Origin: a virus
IMG/VR virus record: IMGVR_UViG_3300035670_000514
Location: 1-41,066 of that record
Length of the DNA: 41,066 nt
Direction: 5' to 3' (one strand)
A program made the translations under genes and the position numbers. Shown here piece after piece: positions 14,919 through 23,008 of the stretch (positions are counted from its first letter, which is position 1; the number at the start of each line of letters is the position of its first letter). The notes under the pieces are model-generated. The model was given only the letters and a program-made list of their open reading frames with translations, was not told the origin of the DNA and did not search any database.

Positions 14919-15161
14919 ATGACCACTGAAATGCTTTGGAGCCTTGGTCTAAGCGCAGCACTTGGCCTCATCGGCTGGGTGCTAAAGAACCATGTCGAGG
15001 AAGTGAAGCGGCTGCAAATCCTGCTGAACCGCACACGCGAGGAAGTCGCCCGTGACTACGTTACGCGGTCTGAAATGCACACCGACATGAACCGGGTAAT
15101 CTCGCGGCTGGATAACCTCGACAAAAAGATTGACGAACTGATGCGGAGCCTTGCCAAATGA
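14919..15161 (+). CDS. 80-aa membrane-anchored coiled coil
   Basis: One N-terminal transmembrane segment (LWSLGLSAALGLIGWVL) then a charged coiled coil (EEVKRLQILLNRTREEVARD, RLDNLDKKIDELMRSL). This shape is shared by i-spanins and by XhlA-type holin helpers. It opens the run of exported and membrane proteins before the endolysin and overlaps the following lipoprotein gene by 4 bases, the usual i-spanin/o-spanin order. The spanin reading is inference. Confidence 0.65.
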   Translation: MTTEMLWSLGLSAALGLIGWVLKNHVEEVKRLQILLNRTREEVARDYVTRSEMHTDMNRVISRLDNLDKKIDELMRSLAK

Positions 15162-15373
15162 GACTGATCCTTGTCCTCTTGGTCGCTGGGTGCGGCCCTG
15201 TTACTGTATCGTCCGTGGCCTACACGACGGCCTGCCCGAAAGGTGACCGCCAGTGCGAGATCAGACAGAACGCAGAGACCCTGTACTACATGGCGCACGG
15301 AGACGCGGCCAACGAGCTGCTATGCTCTGGCGACACGCGGGACGTTATGGGTGCGCTCTGCTCTGTCTACTGA
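15158..15373 (+). CDS. 71-aa lipoprotein, possible o-spanin
   Basis: MRLILVLLVAGC is a lipoprotein signal with lipobox LVAG-C, so the mature N-terminus would be an acylated Cys12. Three or more further Cys follow (ACPKGDRQCEIR, LLCSGD, GALCS), probably in disulfides. Its start overlaps the membrane coiled-coil gene by 4 bases. Its last 52 bases also encode the start and signal peptide of the next gene in another frame. Mature length and context allow an outer-membrane spanin, but the Pro-rich region of typical o-spanins is missing. Confidence 0.6.
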   Translation: MRLILVLLVAGCGPVTVSSVAYTTACPKGDRQCEIRQNAETLYYMAHGDAANELLCSGDTRDVMGALCSVY

Positions 15374-16035
15374 CGACAGCAGTCAGCGCCCAAGTCACGG
15401 GCGATCTGAACACCAACTCCGGCAACACCAACTCCACCATCGACAGCGGCAACATCTCGACCAGCGAGACCAAGAACTATAACGGCGCTGGCTCGTCTCC
15501 GTTCTCTACGCCCGTGCCGACAGCGGCTGCACCGACAGTCATGGGTGGCGGTGGCAACGATAGCTGCCTGATCCCGAAGCAGCAGGCTTTCCAGATCAGC
15601 ATCTTCGGTCGCGCCGAGGGCAGCATGGAGCAAGACCCCGAGTGCAACCGCCGCAAGGACGCCCGCCTCTTAGGCACCCCGCAGGAAAGCGGTGGCCTCG
15701 GGCTGCAAGTCAGCGGCATTTCGGTCATGTGCGACAACGCTCAAATCTACAAAGCTATGGCGCTGGCGAGTACGCCTTGCCCGATCTATTCGATTGAGAC
15801 GGGCAAGCTGCTGGTGGGCCGCGAGGGCTATCTGGCTATGCGTGACAACCCTCATACCTATGTGGTAGGATACGCCCAAGATCGGTCCTTCTGGGACACA
15901 TTCCTTCGCATTGGAGAGGAACTGCCCGATGTCCTACCTGAAACAAGCAGCGGCCCTACTCTGTCTGAGCGTTTCCGCCGCTCACGCCGATCCGACGATG
16001 ACGGCGCTGGAGGGGTCAGCGCAGACAATCCTTAA
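15322..16035 (+). CDS. 237-aa exported protein of unknown function
   Basis: I start it at ATG 15322, giving a signal peptide MLWRHAGRYGCALLCLLTTA then VSA|Q cleavage; the frame is open further upstream but only mirrors the lipoprotein gene. The mature N-terminus is Asn/Ser/Thr-rich, then SCLIPKQQAFQISIFG, EQDPECNRRKDARLLG, VSVMCDNAQ-like (SGISVMCDNAQIYKAM) and PCPIYS with several Cys. The SCLIPK...Q.SIFG....ECNRR.DA block is conserved in unrelated aquatic phages. No enzymatic motif known. Its last 107 bases overlap the next gene. Confidence 0.65.
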   Translation: MLWRHAGRYGCALLCLLTTAVSAQVTGDLNTNSGNTNSTIDSGNISTSETKNYNGAGSSPFSTPVPTAAAPTVMGGGGNDSCLIPKQQAFQISIFGRAEGSMEQDPECNRRKDARLLGTPQESGGLGLQVSGISVMCDNAQIYKAMALASTPCPIYSIETGKLLVGREGYLAMRDNPHTYVVGYAQDRSFWDTFLRIGEELPDVLPETSSGPTLSERFRRSRRSDDDGAGGVSADNP

Positions 16036-16678
16036 CCAACTGAACGCGGCTCAGAGCCTGACGGCTGGTGCGGTCTACAGTGCTGAGCAAGGCGACATCC
16101 TCGCTCCCGGCATCATGCAGACGGCGACTGTCACTGAGCAGATGCGGCTTGATTACAACGCTGATGTGCAGGGGGTGATCGACGCGACGTACTATAACGC
16201 CGAGCTCCTGTTTCAGGATAACTACGTCGCAACGATGGCAAATCTCGATACGGCTGTCGATAACCTCGTTGCCGCAACTGCGGTTTTGATGGAGGTGCAG
16301 GCGGTTGCGAACATGGCGGCCAATGCCGACACCGTGCAAGAACAGATGGCCGTGCAGGCCGTGCTGACCAACAACGACATGACGATCAGCGCCGCAGACG
16401 TGAGCAACTACAACAACGCTCTCGGCGCTGTGCAGTCCTACGCCCGCGATGCTGGTGCCTTCTTGGCTGCATCTCGCAACACAACCATGACCGGGACAGT
16501 TGACGCCTACGCGGCCAACAGCGGCACCAGCCTGTACGGCGCGACGGTGGCCTACTCTGCCACGGCTGACATTATGAACATCAGCGCGGCCAACGTCTTC
16601 GGCATCGGCCTGCAAGGATTGCTGGGCGCTGACACTGTGACGCTGTCGGATGTCTACGCTGCGGGCTACGGATCGTGA
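15929..16678 (+). CDS. 249-aa exported helical protein of unknown function
   Basis: Start at ATG 15929, preceded by GAGGAA; a signal peptide MSYLKQAAALLCLSVSAAHA is followed by DPTMTALEG. The mature protein is Ala/Asn/Thr-rich and helical, with no Cys and no motif I recognise. The signal peptide is encoded inside the last 107 bases of the preceding exported-protein gene in a different frame. The two genes lie in the lysis/envelope cassette, so the protein probably goes to the periplasm or is part of the particle. Confidence 0.65.
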   Translation: MSYLKQAAALLCLSVSAAHADPTMTALEGSAQTILNQLNAAQSLTAGAVYSAEQGDILAPGIMQTATVTEQMRLDYNADVQGVIDATYYNAELLFQDNYVATMANLDTAVDNLVAATAVLMEVQAVANMAANADTVQEQMAVQAVLTNNDMTISAADVSNYNNALGAVQSYARDAGAFLAASRNTTMTGTVDAYAANSGTSLYGATVAYSATADIMNISAANVFGIGLQGLLGADTVTLSDVYAAGYGS

Positions 16679-17106
16679 GCGAGGAGGCTGAAACCACTGG
16701 CCTGCGGATCGCTGGCTTTGACGTAAAGGGCTGGTGGTTCGCCGCCGCCCTGCCCGTCCTGTCTGGTATCAGCGGCACGATTTACTACGGCTATGATGTG
16801 GTCAATCGGTTCTGGGGCGTGGAGGAAAGCGTTGCCGAAGTTCTGGATGTGGTCAGCCGGGTGCAAACTCTTGAGCAAGCAATCCAAGACAACGACGTGC
16901 GCGGCCTTGCACCGAAGCTGTCGGCAATCTCGACCCAGATGGGGACGATCCTTGAGCAGCAGAAAGAGTTGATGGACCTGCGGTCAAAGGTGGAGAAGGC
17001 CGAGGGCATCACTGGCGGCATCGACGCCAAGCTGCAAAAGTACGACGCCGAGATCGAGGACCTGTGGAAAGCCATGGATGATTTGATAAGGAACCCGATG
17101 CAATGA
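16675..17106 (+). CDS. 143-aa membrane protein with coiled coil
   Basis: GTG start overlapping the previous stop (GTGA). One transmembrane segment (WWFAAALPVLSGISGTIYYG, about residues 20-40) and then a long coiled coil (EESVAEVLDVVSRVQTLEQA, LEQQKELMDLRSKVEKAEG, LQKYDAEIEDLWKAMDDLI). A structural envelope protein, possibly spanin-like or a second holin helper. No family name. Confidence 0.65.
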   Translation: MSEEAETTGLRIAGFDVKGWWFAAALPVLSGISGTIYYGYDVVNRFWGVEESVAEVLDVVSRVQTLEQAIQDNDVRGLAPKLSAISTQMGTILEQQKELMDLRSKVEKAEGITGGIDAKLQKYDAEIEDLWKAMDDLIRNPMQ

Positions 17107-17291
17107 AGACCGAGTACTTTGTCTGGGGCGGCTTTGCCGTCGCTATCGCCGCGATCTTCTACCTGTCTGGTGACGGGTTCTATCGCTATCCCTGCCAAGA
17201 CCCAGCCAACTGGTCTGCGGTTGAGTGCCAACCCCCTATTTGCCTTCGCACGAAGAACTGTGCGACCGATCTGACAGGAGCCTCAGAATGA
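17103..17291 (+). CDS. 62-aa membrane-anchored Cys-rich protein
   Basis: One transmembrane helix (YFVWGGFAVAIAAIFYLSGD) and a short exported tail with PCQDPANWSAVECQPPICLR and a fourth Cys in KNCATDL. The PCQDP.NW...ECxPPIC pattern recurs in aquatic phages near lysis genes; its role is unknown. Overlaps the genes on both sides by 4 bases. Confidence 0.7.
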   Translation: MKTEYFVWGGFAVAIAAIFYLSGDGFYRYPCQDPANWSAVECQPPICLRTKNCATDLTGASE

Positions 17292-17569
17292 GCAAGAACG
17301 ATCCAGAAATTATGGAAGCCAAGCTGCGCTACTTCATCGGGTGCGCCTTGGTGGTGATCTTGGCTGGCACCATTTTCACCATCCTCTACAGCCTTGTCTT
17401 CGTGACCCAGCCTCTTGGCGAGTCGAGCGAGAATGACCGCAAGTTCTTCGAGCTGCTGACGCCCATCGCCTCGTTCATCGTCGGCGCTCTCGGCGGCGTG
17501 ATGGCAGCAGGCAACAACCGCAACAAGGGCGGCAATGACGAGCCCCCGACACAGGAGTACACCGAATGA
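17288..17569 (+). CDS. 93-aa two-helix membrane protein, holin candidate
   Basis: Start at ATG 17288 with GGAG upstream, overlapping the preceding stop. Two hydrophobic helices (FIGCALVVILAGTIFTILYS, about residues 16-40, and LTPIASFIVGALGGVMAAG, about 56-75) and a polar C-terminus (NNRNKGGNDEPPTQEYTE). Size and topology suit a class II holin. It is the best holin candidate in this cassette, about 0.6 kb before the endolysin. Confidence 0.65.
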   Translation: MSKNDPEIMEAKLRYFIGCALVVILAGTIFTILYSLVFVTQPLGESSENDRKFFELLTPIASFIVGALGGVMAAGNNRNKGGNDEPPTQEYTE

Positions 17570-17793
17570 TTGGACGCATGGTTGGAATGCTCATTGGCCG
17601 CACGCTGAAAGAGAAAGCCGTGGACGCAGTGCTGGACAAGGTGAACCTGCCTGACCCGGTAGAGGGCGCAATCAAGATTGCAGCCACGGGCAACGTCGGT
17701 GATCTGCTCGGCGGTATGGGTAAGGACATGGCGCAGGAAGCTGTCCTTGGTGCAATCACCAAGAAGGTGCCGATCAAGAGACCGAAGAAATGA
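17566..17793 (+). CDS. 75-aa amphipathic protein
   Basis: MIGRMVGMLIGRTLKEKAVD then KVNLPDPVEGAIKIAATGNV and a basic end (KKVPIKRPKK). Gly-rich and amphipathic rather than clearly transmembrane. Overlaps the genes before and after by 4 bases. No family recognised. Confidence 0.6.
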   Translation: MIGRMVGMLIGRTLKEKAVDAVLDKVNLPDPVEGAIKIAATGNVGDLLGGMGKDMAQEAVLGAITKKVPIKRPKK

Positions 17794-18191
17794 AATGGCT
17801 GGCCCTGCTCCTGCTGACGGCTGCGCCTGCTCATGCTTATGAGATCACCCGTATCATTGACGGCGATACCGTGGAGATTGCGGTGGATTTTCTTCCGTCG
17901 CCCCTGCCGCCCAAGCTGTCAATCAGGGTCATCGGCATCGACACCCCAGAGAAAGCACCTCGCGCTCAATGCGACGCGGAAGCAGCTTTGGCTAAGAAAG
18001 CCAGCGCCTTTACAAAAGACGCGGTCGCCAATGCGCTTGAGGTCGATGTCAAAATCCTGAAGTGGGACAAGTACGGTGGCCGTGTGCTGGGCGAGGTCTA
18101 CCTTGACCACCAGAGCCTAGCCCAAAGCCTGATCTCTGCCGGTCTGGCTCGTCCCTACAAGGGCGATGCGAAACAATCCTGGTGTGAATGA
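17790..18191 (+). CDS. Secreted SNase-type thermonuclease
   Basis: 133 aa with a Sec signal peptide (MKWLALLLLTAAPAHA|Y). The mature part is a staphylococcal-nuclease (OB-fold) domain with all catalytic residues: IDGDTVEI (Asp24), RVIGIDTPE (Arg46, Asp51, Thr52, Glu54) and KYGGRVLGEV (Arg98), then SLAQSLISAGLARPY. It should be a Ca-dependent DNase/RNase acting outside the cytoplasm. It lies between the holin-like gene and the endolysin in one overlapping cassette. Export would keep it away from phage DNA in the cytoplasm until lysis; it might clear released host DNA or degrade competitor DNA in the periplasm (inference). Confidence 0.9.
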   Translation: MKWLALLLLTAAPAHAYEITRIIDGDTVEIAVDFLPSPLPPKLSIRVIGIDTPEKAPRAQCDAEAALAKKASAFTKDAVANALEVDVKILKWDKYGGRVLGEVYLDHQSLAQSLISAGLARPYKGDAKQSWCE

Positions 18192-18202
18192 GGAGATAGA
18201 CA

Positions 18203-19057
18203 ATGAGCCTTCTGACCGAAGCCCAACTGGCGGCTATGATCCCGACCAACAAAGAGGTCGGGGAATGGTGCGAGGAGCTGAACAAAGCCCTGCCCAAATA
18301 CGACATCACCACCGACCAGCGGATCGCTGGCTTTATCAGCCAGTGCGCCCATGAGAGCATGGACTTCCGCGTCTTGGAGGAGAACCTGAACTACAAGGAG
18401 GCCACCCTCCTGAAGGTGTTCCCGCGCTACTTCGGTCCCGGCAAGGAGAACGCCGCCGAGTATGCAGGCAAGCCGGAGAAGATCGCCAACTACGTCTACA
18501 TGGACAAGAACCGCTCTAAGGGCGGCGCTTTAGGCAATGTGAAGGAAAATGACGGCTGGGCCATGAGAGGAAAAGGTCTCAAACAAGTTACTGGCCGAGC
18601 GAACCATGAAGCCTTCGGCAAGACCGTGGGCATGACCGCCGAGGAAGCCGCCGAGTATCTGATGACCAAAAAGGGCGCACTTGAAAGCGCACTGTGGTTC
18701 TGGGGCAGCCGCAACCTGAACGAAGTCGCAGACACGGGCGACGTGGTTCGGCTGACCAAGATCATCAATGGCGGCGACATCGGCCTAGCAGACCGTCAGG
18801 CACGCTATGCGAAGGCTATGGCGGCGTTGGGCGGGAAGATCGAAGCAGTTGCGCCTGTGACTACGGCTGTGTCTGAGACGCTGCGCCGTGGCTCGAAGGG
18901 CGAAGCAGTCAAGAAAATGCAGGCAAAACTGGGCCTTTCTGCGGACGGCGACTTTGGTCCCGGCACGGAAGCGGCGCTGAAAAAGTGGCAGTCAGCAAAT
19001 GGCCTGACTGCTGATGGTGTAGCTGGACCTAAGACGTTGGCTAAACTGCTCGCCTGA
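18203..19057 (+). CDS. Endolysin: GH19-like domain plus peptidoglycan-binding domain
   Basis: 284 aa. The N-terminal ~200 residues are a chitinase-19/lysozyme-like domain with IAGFISQCAHESMDFRVLEE (likely catalytic Glu51), GRGLKQ-type core (AMRGKGLKQVTGRANHEAFG) and KIINGGDIGLADRQARY. Residues ~225-284 are a PG_binding_1 repeat (LRRGSKGEAVKKMQAKLGLS, GDFGPGTEAALKKWQ). It has no signal peptide, so it depends on a holin. Ribosome site AGGAG. Confidence 0.9.
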   Translation: MSLLTEAQLAAMIPTNKEVGEWCEELNKALPKYDITTDQRIAGFISQCAHESMDFRVLEENLNYKEATLLKVFPRYFGPGKENAAEYAGKPEKIANYVYMDKNRSKGGALGNVKENDGWAMRGKGLKQVTGRANHEAFGKTVGMTAEEAAEYLMTKKGALESALWFWGSRNLNEVADTGDVVRLTKIINGGDIGLADRQARYAKAMAALGGKIEAVAPVTTAVSETLRRGSKGEAVKKMQAKLGLSADGDFGPGTEAALKKWQSANGLTADGVAGPKTLAKLLA

Positions 19058-19087
19058 TGTATTCTGCCCGCAACAGGGAGCCACACC

Positions 19088-20605
19088 ATGCCGCTTATTC
19101 CCATCGACCTGAAGCCCGGTGTCTACAAAAACGGAACAGCCTACAGCGGGAAACTGCGGTGGGCTGACTCCAATTTGGTGCGCTGGAAAGACGGCGCTAT
19201 CAGAGTCATCGGCGGCTGGGAGCAGCGGGAAGACTCCTCTGGAGTGGCGATTGCGGCGCTGTTTGCCGATGCCACGGCAGAGGCACCGCGCAACATCATC
19301 ACTTGGACGGACAATTTGGGCGTCAACCACATTGTCGTTGGGACCAATCTGGCGCTGTACCACATTGACAGCAGCGGCGTCGTAGACGACATTTCGCCAG
19401 CCGGATTTACTGGCGGGTCGAAAGACTCTGGTCTTGACGTAGGCTACGGCACTTACGCCTACGGCAACGCAGCTTACGGTACTCCGCGCACTGCTGAAGG
19501 CGCGCTGCCTACGCCAGTCCCATCATGGGACTTTGCGCTCTGGGGCGAAAACCTATTGGCTCAATTCAGGGGCGACGGCGGTCTCTATGAGTGGGTTCCC
19601 GGCGACCCTGCTGCGGTGGTTATCGCGACCGCCCCAGAAGACATGCAGGACATGGTTGTCACGGACGAGCGTATCGTGCTGGGCATCGGCGGTACAGGCA
19701 CTCCGCGTATTGTCCAGTGGTCTGCCTCTGAGGACAACACTGACTGGACGCCTGCGGCCACCAATCAGGCAGGCTCGCTGACTTTGGCTGGCGTCGGGCC
19801 GCTGCTCGCGGTCACGCAGATTGCCAACGAGATTCTGATCCTTGGTCAGAATGAAGTCTACGCAGGGCGGTATCTTGGCCCGCCTTACGTCTACGGCTTT
19901 GATCGCGTAGGCGACAACAACGGTCTCCTGTCTGCGAATAGCCTAATTACGACTGCGCGCTTCGCTATGTGGGCAGCAGAGCGAAACTTCTGGCTTTACG
20001 ACGGCTCGCTCAAAAAGCTGGAGTCTGACATTATCGACTTCTTCTACGAAGACATCAGCGACACCGAATTTAGCAAGACCTACGGCTTCACAGTGCGCGA
20101 CTTTAACGAAGTCTGGTGGCTCTACCAGTCCAAGAGCAGCACGACGACCGAGCCTGACTCCTACGTCTGCTATGACTACACGCTGAACCACTGGACCAAA
20201 GGTAAGCTGAATCGCAGTGTCGGCGCTGATAAAGCGGCGACATCGACGCCTATCATGGTTTCGGCGTCTGGCCTGATCTATAACCACGAACTTGCGCACG
20301 TTGGTATCGCTGACGGCGACGCGCCGTACTGCGAGACTGGCCCAATCGAACTCGGCCAAGGCGACCAGCAAGCCTATCTCGACTACCTCTACCCTGACGA
20401 GGCAGTGGCTGGGCAGGTCAACCTGACGATCAAGACCAAAGACATGCCGAACTTGACTGAGCTGACGTTTGGTCCGTACACCATCAGCAGCCCGACTCCA
20501 GTCAGGGCGCGTGGTCGCCAGTTCGCTCTGCGCTTTGAAGGCCGCGCCGCTGGCTGGAAGATCGGCCTGATGCGGGCGAATGTAAAAGCTGGGGGTCTTC
20601 GTTGA
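19088..20605 (+). CDS. Tail nozzle/stopper-like protein
   Basis: 505 aa beginning MPLIPIDLKPGVYKNGTAYS with KLRWADSNLVRWKDGAIRVI. This start, followed by repeated beta blades (DNTDWTPAATNQAGSLTLAG, DRVGDNNGLLSANSLITT, FTVRDFNEVWWLYQS), is typical of the P22 gp10-like or podovirus nozzle/stopper family that plugs the neck below the adaptor and holds the packaged DNA. No trans-acting motif. It begins after a short gap behind the endolysin. Confidence 0.75.
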   Translation: MPLIPIDLKPGVYKNGTAYSGKLRWADSNLVRWKDGAIRVIGGWEQREDSSGVAIAALFADATAEAPRNIITWTDNLGVNHIVVGTNLALYHIDSSGVVDDISPAGFTGGSKDSGLDVGYGTYAYGNAAYGTPRTAEGALPTPVPSWDFALWGENLLAQFRGDGGLYEWVPGDPAAVVIATAPEDMQDMVVTDERIVLGIGGTGTPRIVQWSASEDNTDWTPAATNQAGSLTLAGVGPLLAVTQIANEILILGQNEVYAGRYLGPPYVYGFDRVGDNNGLLSANSLITTARFAMWAAERNFWLYDGSLKKLESDIIDFFYEDISDTEFSKTYGFTVRDFNEVWWLYQSKSSTTTEPDSYVCYDYTLNHWTKGKLNRSVGADKAATSTPIMVSASGLIYNHELAHVGIADGDAPYCETGPIELGQGDQQAYLDYLYPDEAVAGQVNLTIKTKDMPNLTELTFGPYTISSPTPVRARGRQFALRFEGRAAGWKIGLMRANVKAGGLR

Positions 20606-21288
20606 AACGCGGCTTTATCGTCCCGGTCCCTACAGGCCAGAATCTGACGCGCTGGGCGACCGACGTTCACAACTATCTGCGCTCTCTAGACAACAAAGTC
20701 GTCGAGCCGCAGACCGTTTTGATGCAGCACCAGATCGGCGGCGAGAAAGCCACGGTGGACGGCTTGCTGATGTGGGACACGACAGGCTATCCAGTCGTGT
20801 CCAAGAGCGGAGAATGGCGGCAAATTCTGCTGCAAGACGGCTACGCAGTGCTGACTCAAGACGCCAACATCACGGCAGCAGCGACCAGTACCGCCTATGC
20901 GATCCAATACGACACGCCTGCTTTTGCTGACGGCATCAGTCTGGACGGCACCAATCCTACTCGGATCGTGTTTGCGGAAGCTGGGCTGTATCGCATCGGC
21001 TTCACGGCGCAGATCAGTTCGACCTCCAGCTCCACAGTCAACTTTCGCTTCTGGCCTCGGCTGAACGGTACTGACCTTACTGGCAGCACTATCGTTGCCT
21101 CACTCCACAACAACGGCGCTACTTTAGTCGTATCCCGCGACGGTATCTTCCAAGTCGCCGCTAACGGCTACCTCGAAGTCATGTGGGCAGTGGACGTTTC
21201 GAGCGGATTTCTTGAAGCTCATGCGGCGACGGCATACGCGCCTGCGTCCCCATCTACGACGCTGACTATTGCACGAGTTCAGCAATGA
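20602..21288 (+). CDS. 228-aa virion surface protein with C1q/TNF-like fold
   Basis: TTG start overlapping the previous stop (TTGA), with a GGGGG ribosome site. After NLTRWATDVHNYLRSLD comes a region DGYAVLTQDANITAAATSTA and a beta-rich C-terminal domain (EAGLYRIGFTAQISSTSSST, FQVAANGYLEVMWAVD) that looks like the jelly-roll (C1q/TNF-like) domain at the end of many phage fibres. Probable tail spike or fibre component attached near the nozzle. Confidence 0.65.
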   Translation: MKRGFIVPVPTGQNLTRWATDVHNYLRSLDNKVVEPQTVLMQHQIGGEKATVDGLLMWDTTGYPVVSKSGEWRQILLQDGYAVLTQDANITAAATSTAYAIQYDTPAFADGISLDGTNPTRIVFAEAGLYRIGFTAQISSTSSSTVNFRFWPRLNGTDLTGSTIVASLHNNGATLVVSRDGIFQVAANGYLEVMWAVDVSSGFLEAHAATAYAPASPSTTLTIARVQQ

Positions 21289-21677
21289 CGCTGACTGACT
21301 CCATCCGCGATATGCTCGACAAGCTGGATCGTTTCCGGCCTGATTTAGAGGCTGCGATGGAGCATAACGGCGGCACCCACACCTTCGACGACCTGACTGC
21401 GATGGTCCTTCAAGGCCGTCTCAGACTGTGGTCAACAGAGAAAAGCATCGCCCTGACTGAAATCATTGAGTATCCGCGTCAGAAGCACTATCATGTGTTT
21501 GCCGCAGGGGGCGATTTGGAAGACATCGTGGCTACGATACCACAAGTCGAACAAGCTGCCCGCGACGCTGGTTGCTGCAAACTGACTCTTTCTGGCCGAC
21601 GTGGCTGGGTCAGGGCTTTTGCAAAACATGGCTGGACTGAGCAGTTCACCACATGCGTCAGGAGTATAGAACCATGA
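21285..21677 (+). CDS. 130-aa conserved protein, GNAT-like
   Basis: HNGGTHTFDDLTAMVLQGRL, TEIIEYPRQKHYHVFAAGG, LEDIVATIPQVEQAARDAGC and LTLSGRRGWVRAFAKHGW. The pattern (beta strand, GGxL.dl, helix, GRRGW.R.....GW) is a common phage protein with a GNAT-like fold; no acetyltransferase activity can be assumed. In other podoviruses it sits among internal virion genes, as here. Overlaps both neighbours by 4 bases. Confidence 0.7.
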   Translation: MTLTDSIRDMLDKLDRFRPDLEAAMEHNGGTHTFDDLTAMVLQGRLRLWSTEKSIALTEIIEYPRQKHYHVFAAGGDLEDIVATIPQVEQAARDAGCCKLTLSGRRGWVRAFAKHGWTEQFTTCVRSIEP

Positions 21678-22291
21678 GCCTCGGCGGTAAGACTAAAGAG
21701 ACACAACAGATTGATCCGGCGCTGCGTGATGCCGCGCTCGCTCAACTGGACATGGCGCGGCGTGTCGGTCAACTCGGTCCTGTGCCGTATAAGGGTGCAA
21801 CTGTTGCTGGCCTTCAACCTGCGCAGATTGCTGCGATGCAGAATACCAACGCCGGACTTGAAGCCTTCGGTCTTGGCGGTTCTCCGATTCCGGCTGGCGG
21901 CGATCTTAGCCCTTACGCGATCTACGAGCAGCAGCTTGCTCAGATGGCTCCGGGACAGCGCGCTTTCATTGAGTCCATGTTCATCAACCCCATGACTGGG
22001 GCAGCGCCCACAATGCAATTCGGAGTGCAGCCGCCTGCACCGATGGCCCCGACAGCGCCCGCAGAGCGTGGCGGAGGTGGCGGTGCGGAACGTGCAGCGG
22101 CGATGGCTGCGTCGTCTCGTGCGGCTGGTGGCGGCAACCGCAGCACTACGTCAATGGCGACCCCGGCCAGCTACATGCCGGGAGGCGTCAACACTCGCAA
22201 CCCCGGCAGCCTCGCAAACCGCGTAGCAGCCGCCGCAAGCGCGCCACAACGAGCGCCAACAGCAAGCAACCGCCCAGCTAGAAGGAAGTAA
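21674..22291 (+). CDS. 205-aa probable internal virion protein
   Basis: ATG at 21674 overlaps the preceding stop. First half is helical (DPALRDAALAQLDMARRVGQ, QMAPGQRAFIESMF); the second is Gly/Ala/Pro-rich and disordered (PAERGGGGGAERAAAMAASS) and ends basic (NRPARRK). No family named. The position before two large ejection proteins and its composition suggest it is packaged in the head. Confidence 0.6.
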   Translation: MSLGGKTKETQQIDPALRDAALAQLDMARRVGQLGPVPYKGATVAGLQPAQIAAMQNTNAGLEAFGLGGSPIPAGGDLSPYAIYEQQLAQMAPGQRAFIESMFINPMTGAAPTMQFGVQPPAPMAPTAPAERGGGGGAERAAAMAASSRAAGGGNRSTTSMATPASYMPGGVNTRNPGSLANRVAAAASAPQRAPTASNRPARRK

Positions 22292-22294
22292 CCC

Positions 22295-22996
22295 ATGTCA
22301 GCAGGTGGACAGACTGGCGGCAACGCCTACTCGCAAGCAGCCAACGCCCTGACTGGAGCTGGCACAGCCGCTCAGGGGGCGATCAACACGTTTGGGAACG
22401 TCCCGACCGTGGCAGCAGGCATGGCGACGTATCAGAACCCCTTCACGCAGCAAGTCACAGACCGGGCTATCGCAGATGTCGGTCGGACCACTGCGATGCA
22501 GCAAGAGGCCAACAAGGCCGCAGCCGCTCGCGCAGGCGCGTTTGGCGGCTCTCGGCAGGGTCTGGTCGAGGCAGAAACCAACGCTGCGTCGCAGCGAGCA
22601 ATTGGCGATCTGTCGGCCAACTTGGGTATGCAGGGCTTCAACACGGCTGCCCAGCTTGCGCAGGGCGACATCGCCAACCGCTTCACGGGCGCAGGCGGGA
22701 TGCTGTCTGGCGCAGGCACTTTGCAAAATCTGGGGACTGGCGGCTTCAATATGGCGAACACGCTGCAACAGCAGCAAGCGGCGCAGGGGCTTTTGCAGCA
22801 GCAGATGCAGCAGCAGCTTTTGTCTGACGCGATGGGTCAGTTCTACGGCTTCGCCAACTCGCCGCTGAACTACGTCAACATGATGGGCCAGTCGCTGTCC
22901 GGCTCGCCTCTGGCGAACAACCAGACGCGCACTTCGCAGTATCGTCCCGGCGTCCTTGACTTCCTTAGCCTCGGTACTGGGCTGGCGGCACTCTAA
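22295..22996 (+). CDS. 233-aa Gln/Ala-rich ejection protein candidate
   Basis: Contains YQNPFTQQVTDRAIADVGRT, AARAGAFGGSRQGLVEAETN and a Gln-rich helix (QQQQAAQGLLQQQMQQQLLS). The NPF...V.......... RAGAFGGSR pattern is typical of small DNA-ejection proteins of P22-like and other podoviruses. It should be inside the capsid and leave with the DNA to form a conduit across the envelope. Confidence 0.65.
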   Translation: MSAGGQTGGNAYSQAANALTGAGTAAQGAINTFGNVPTVAAGMATYQNPFTQQVTDRAIADVGRTTAMQQEANKAAAARAGAFGGSRQGLVEAETNAASQRAIGDLSANLGMQGFNTAAQLAQGDIANRFTGAGGMLSGAGTLQNLGTGGFNMANTLQQQQAAQGLLQQQMQQQLLSDAMGQFYGFANSPLNYVNMMGQSLSGSPLANNQTRTSQYRPGVLDFLSLGTGLAAL

Positions 22997-23008
22997 AGGA
23001 GACTTTCT

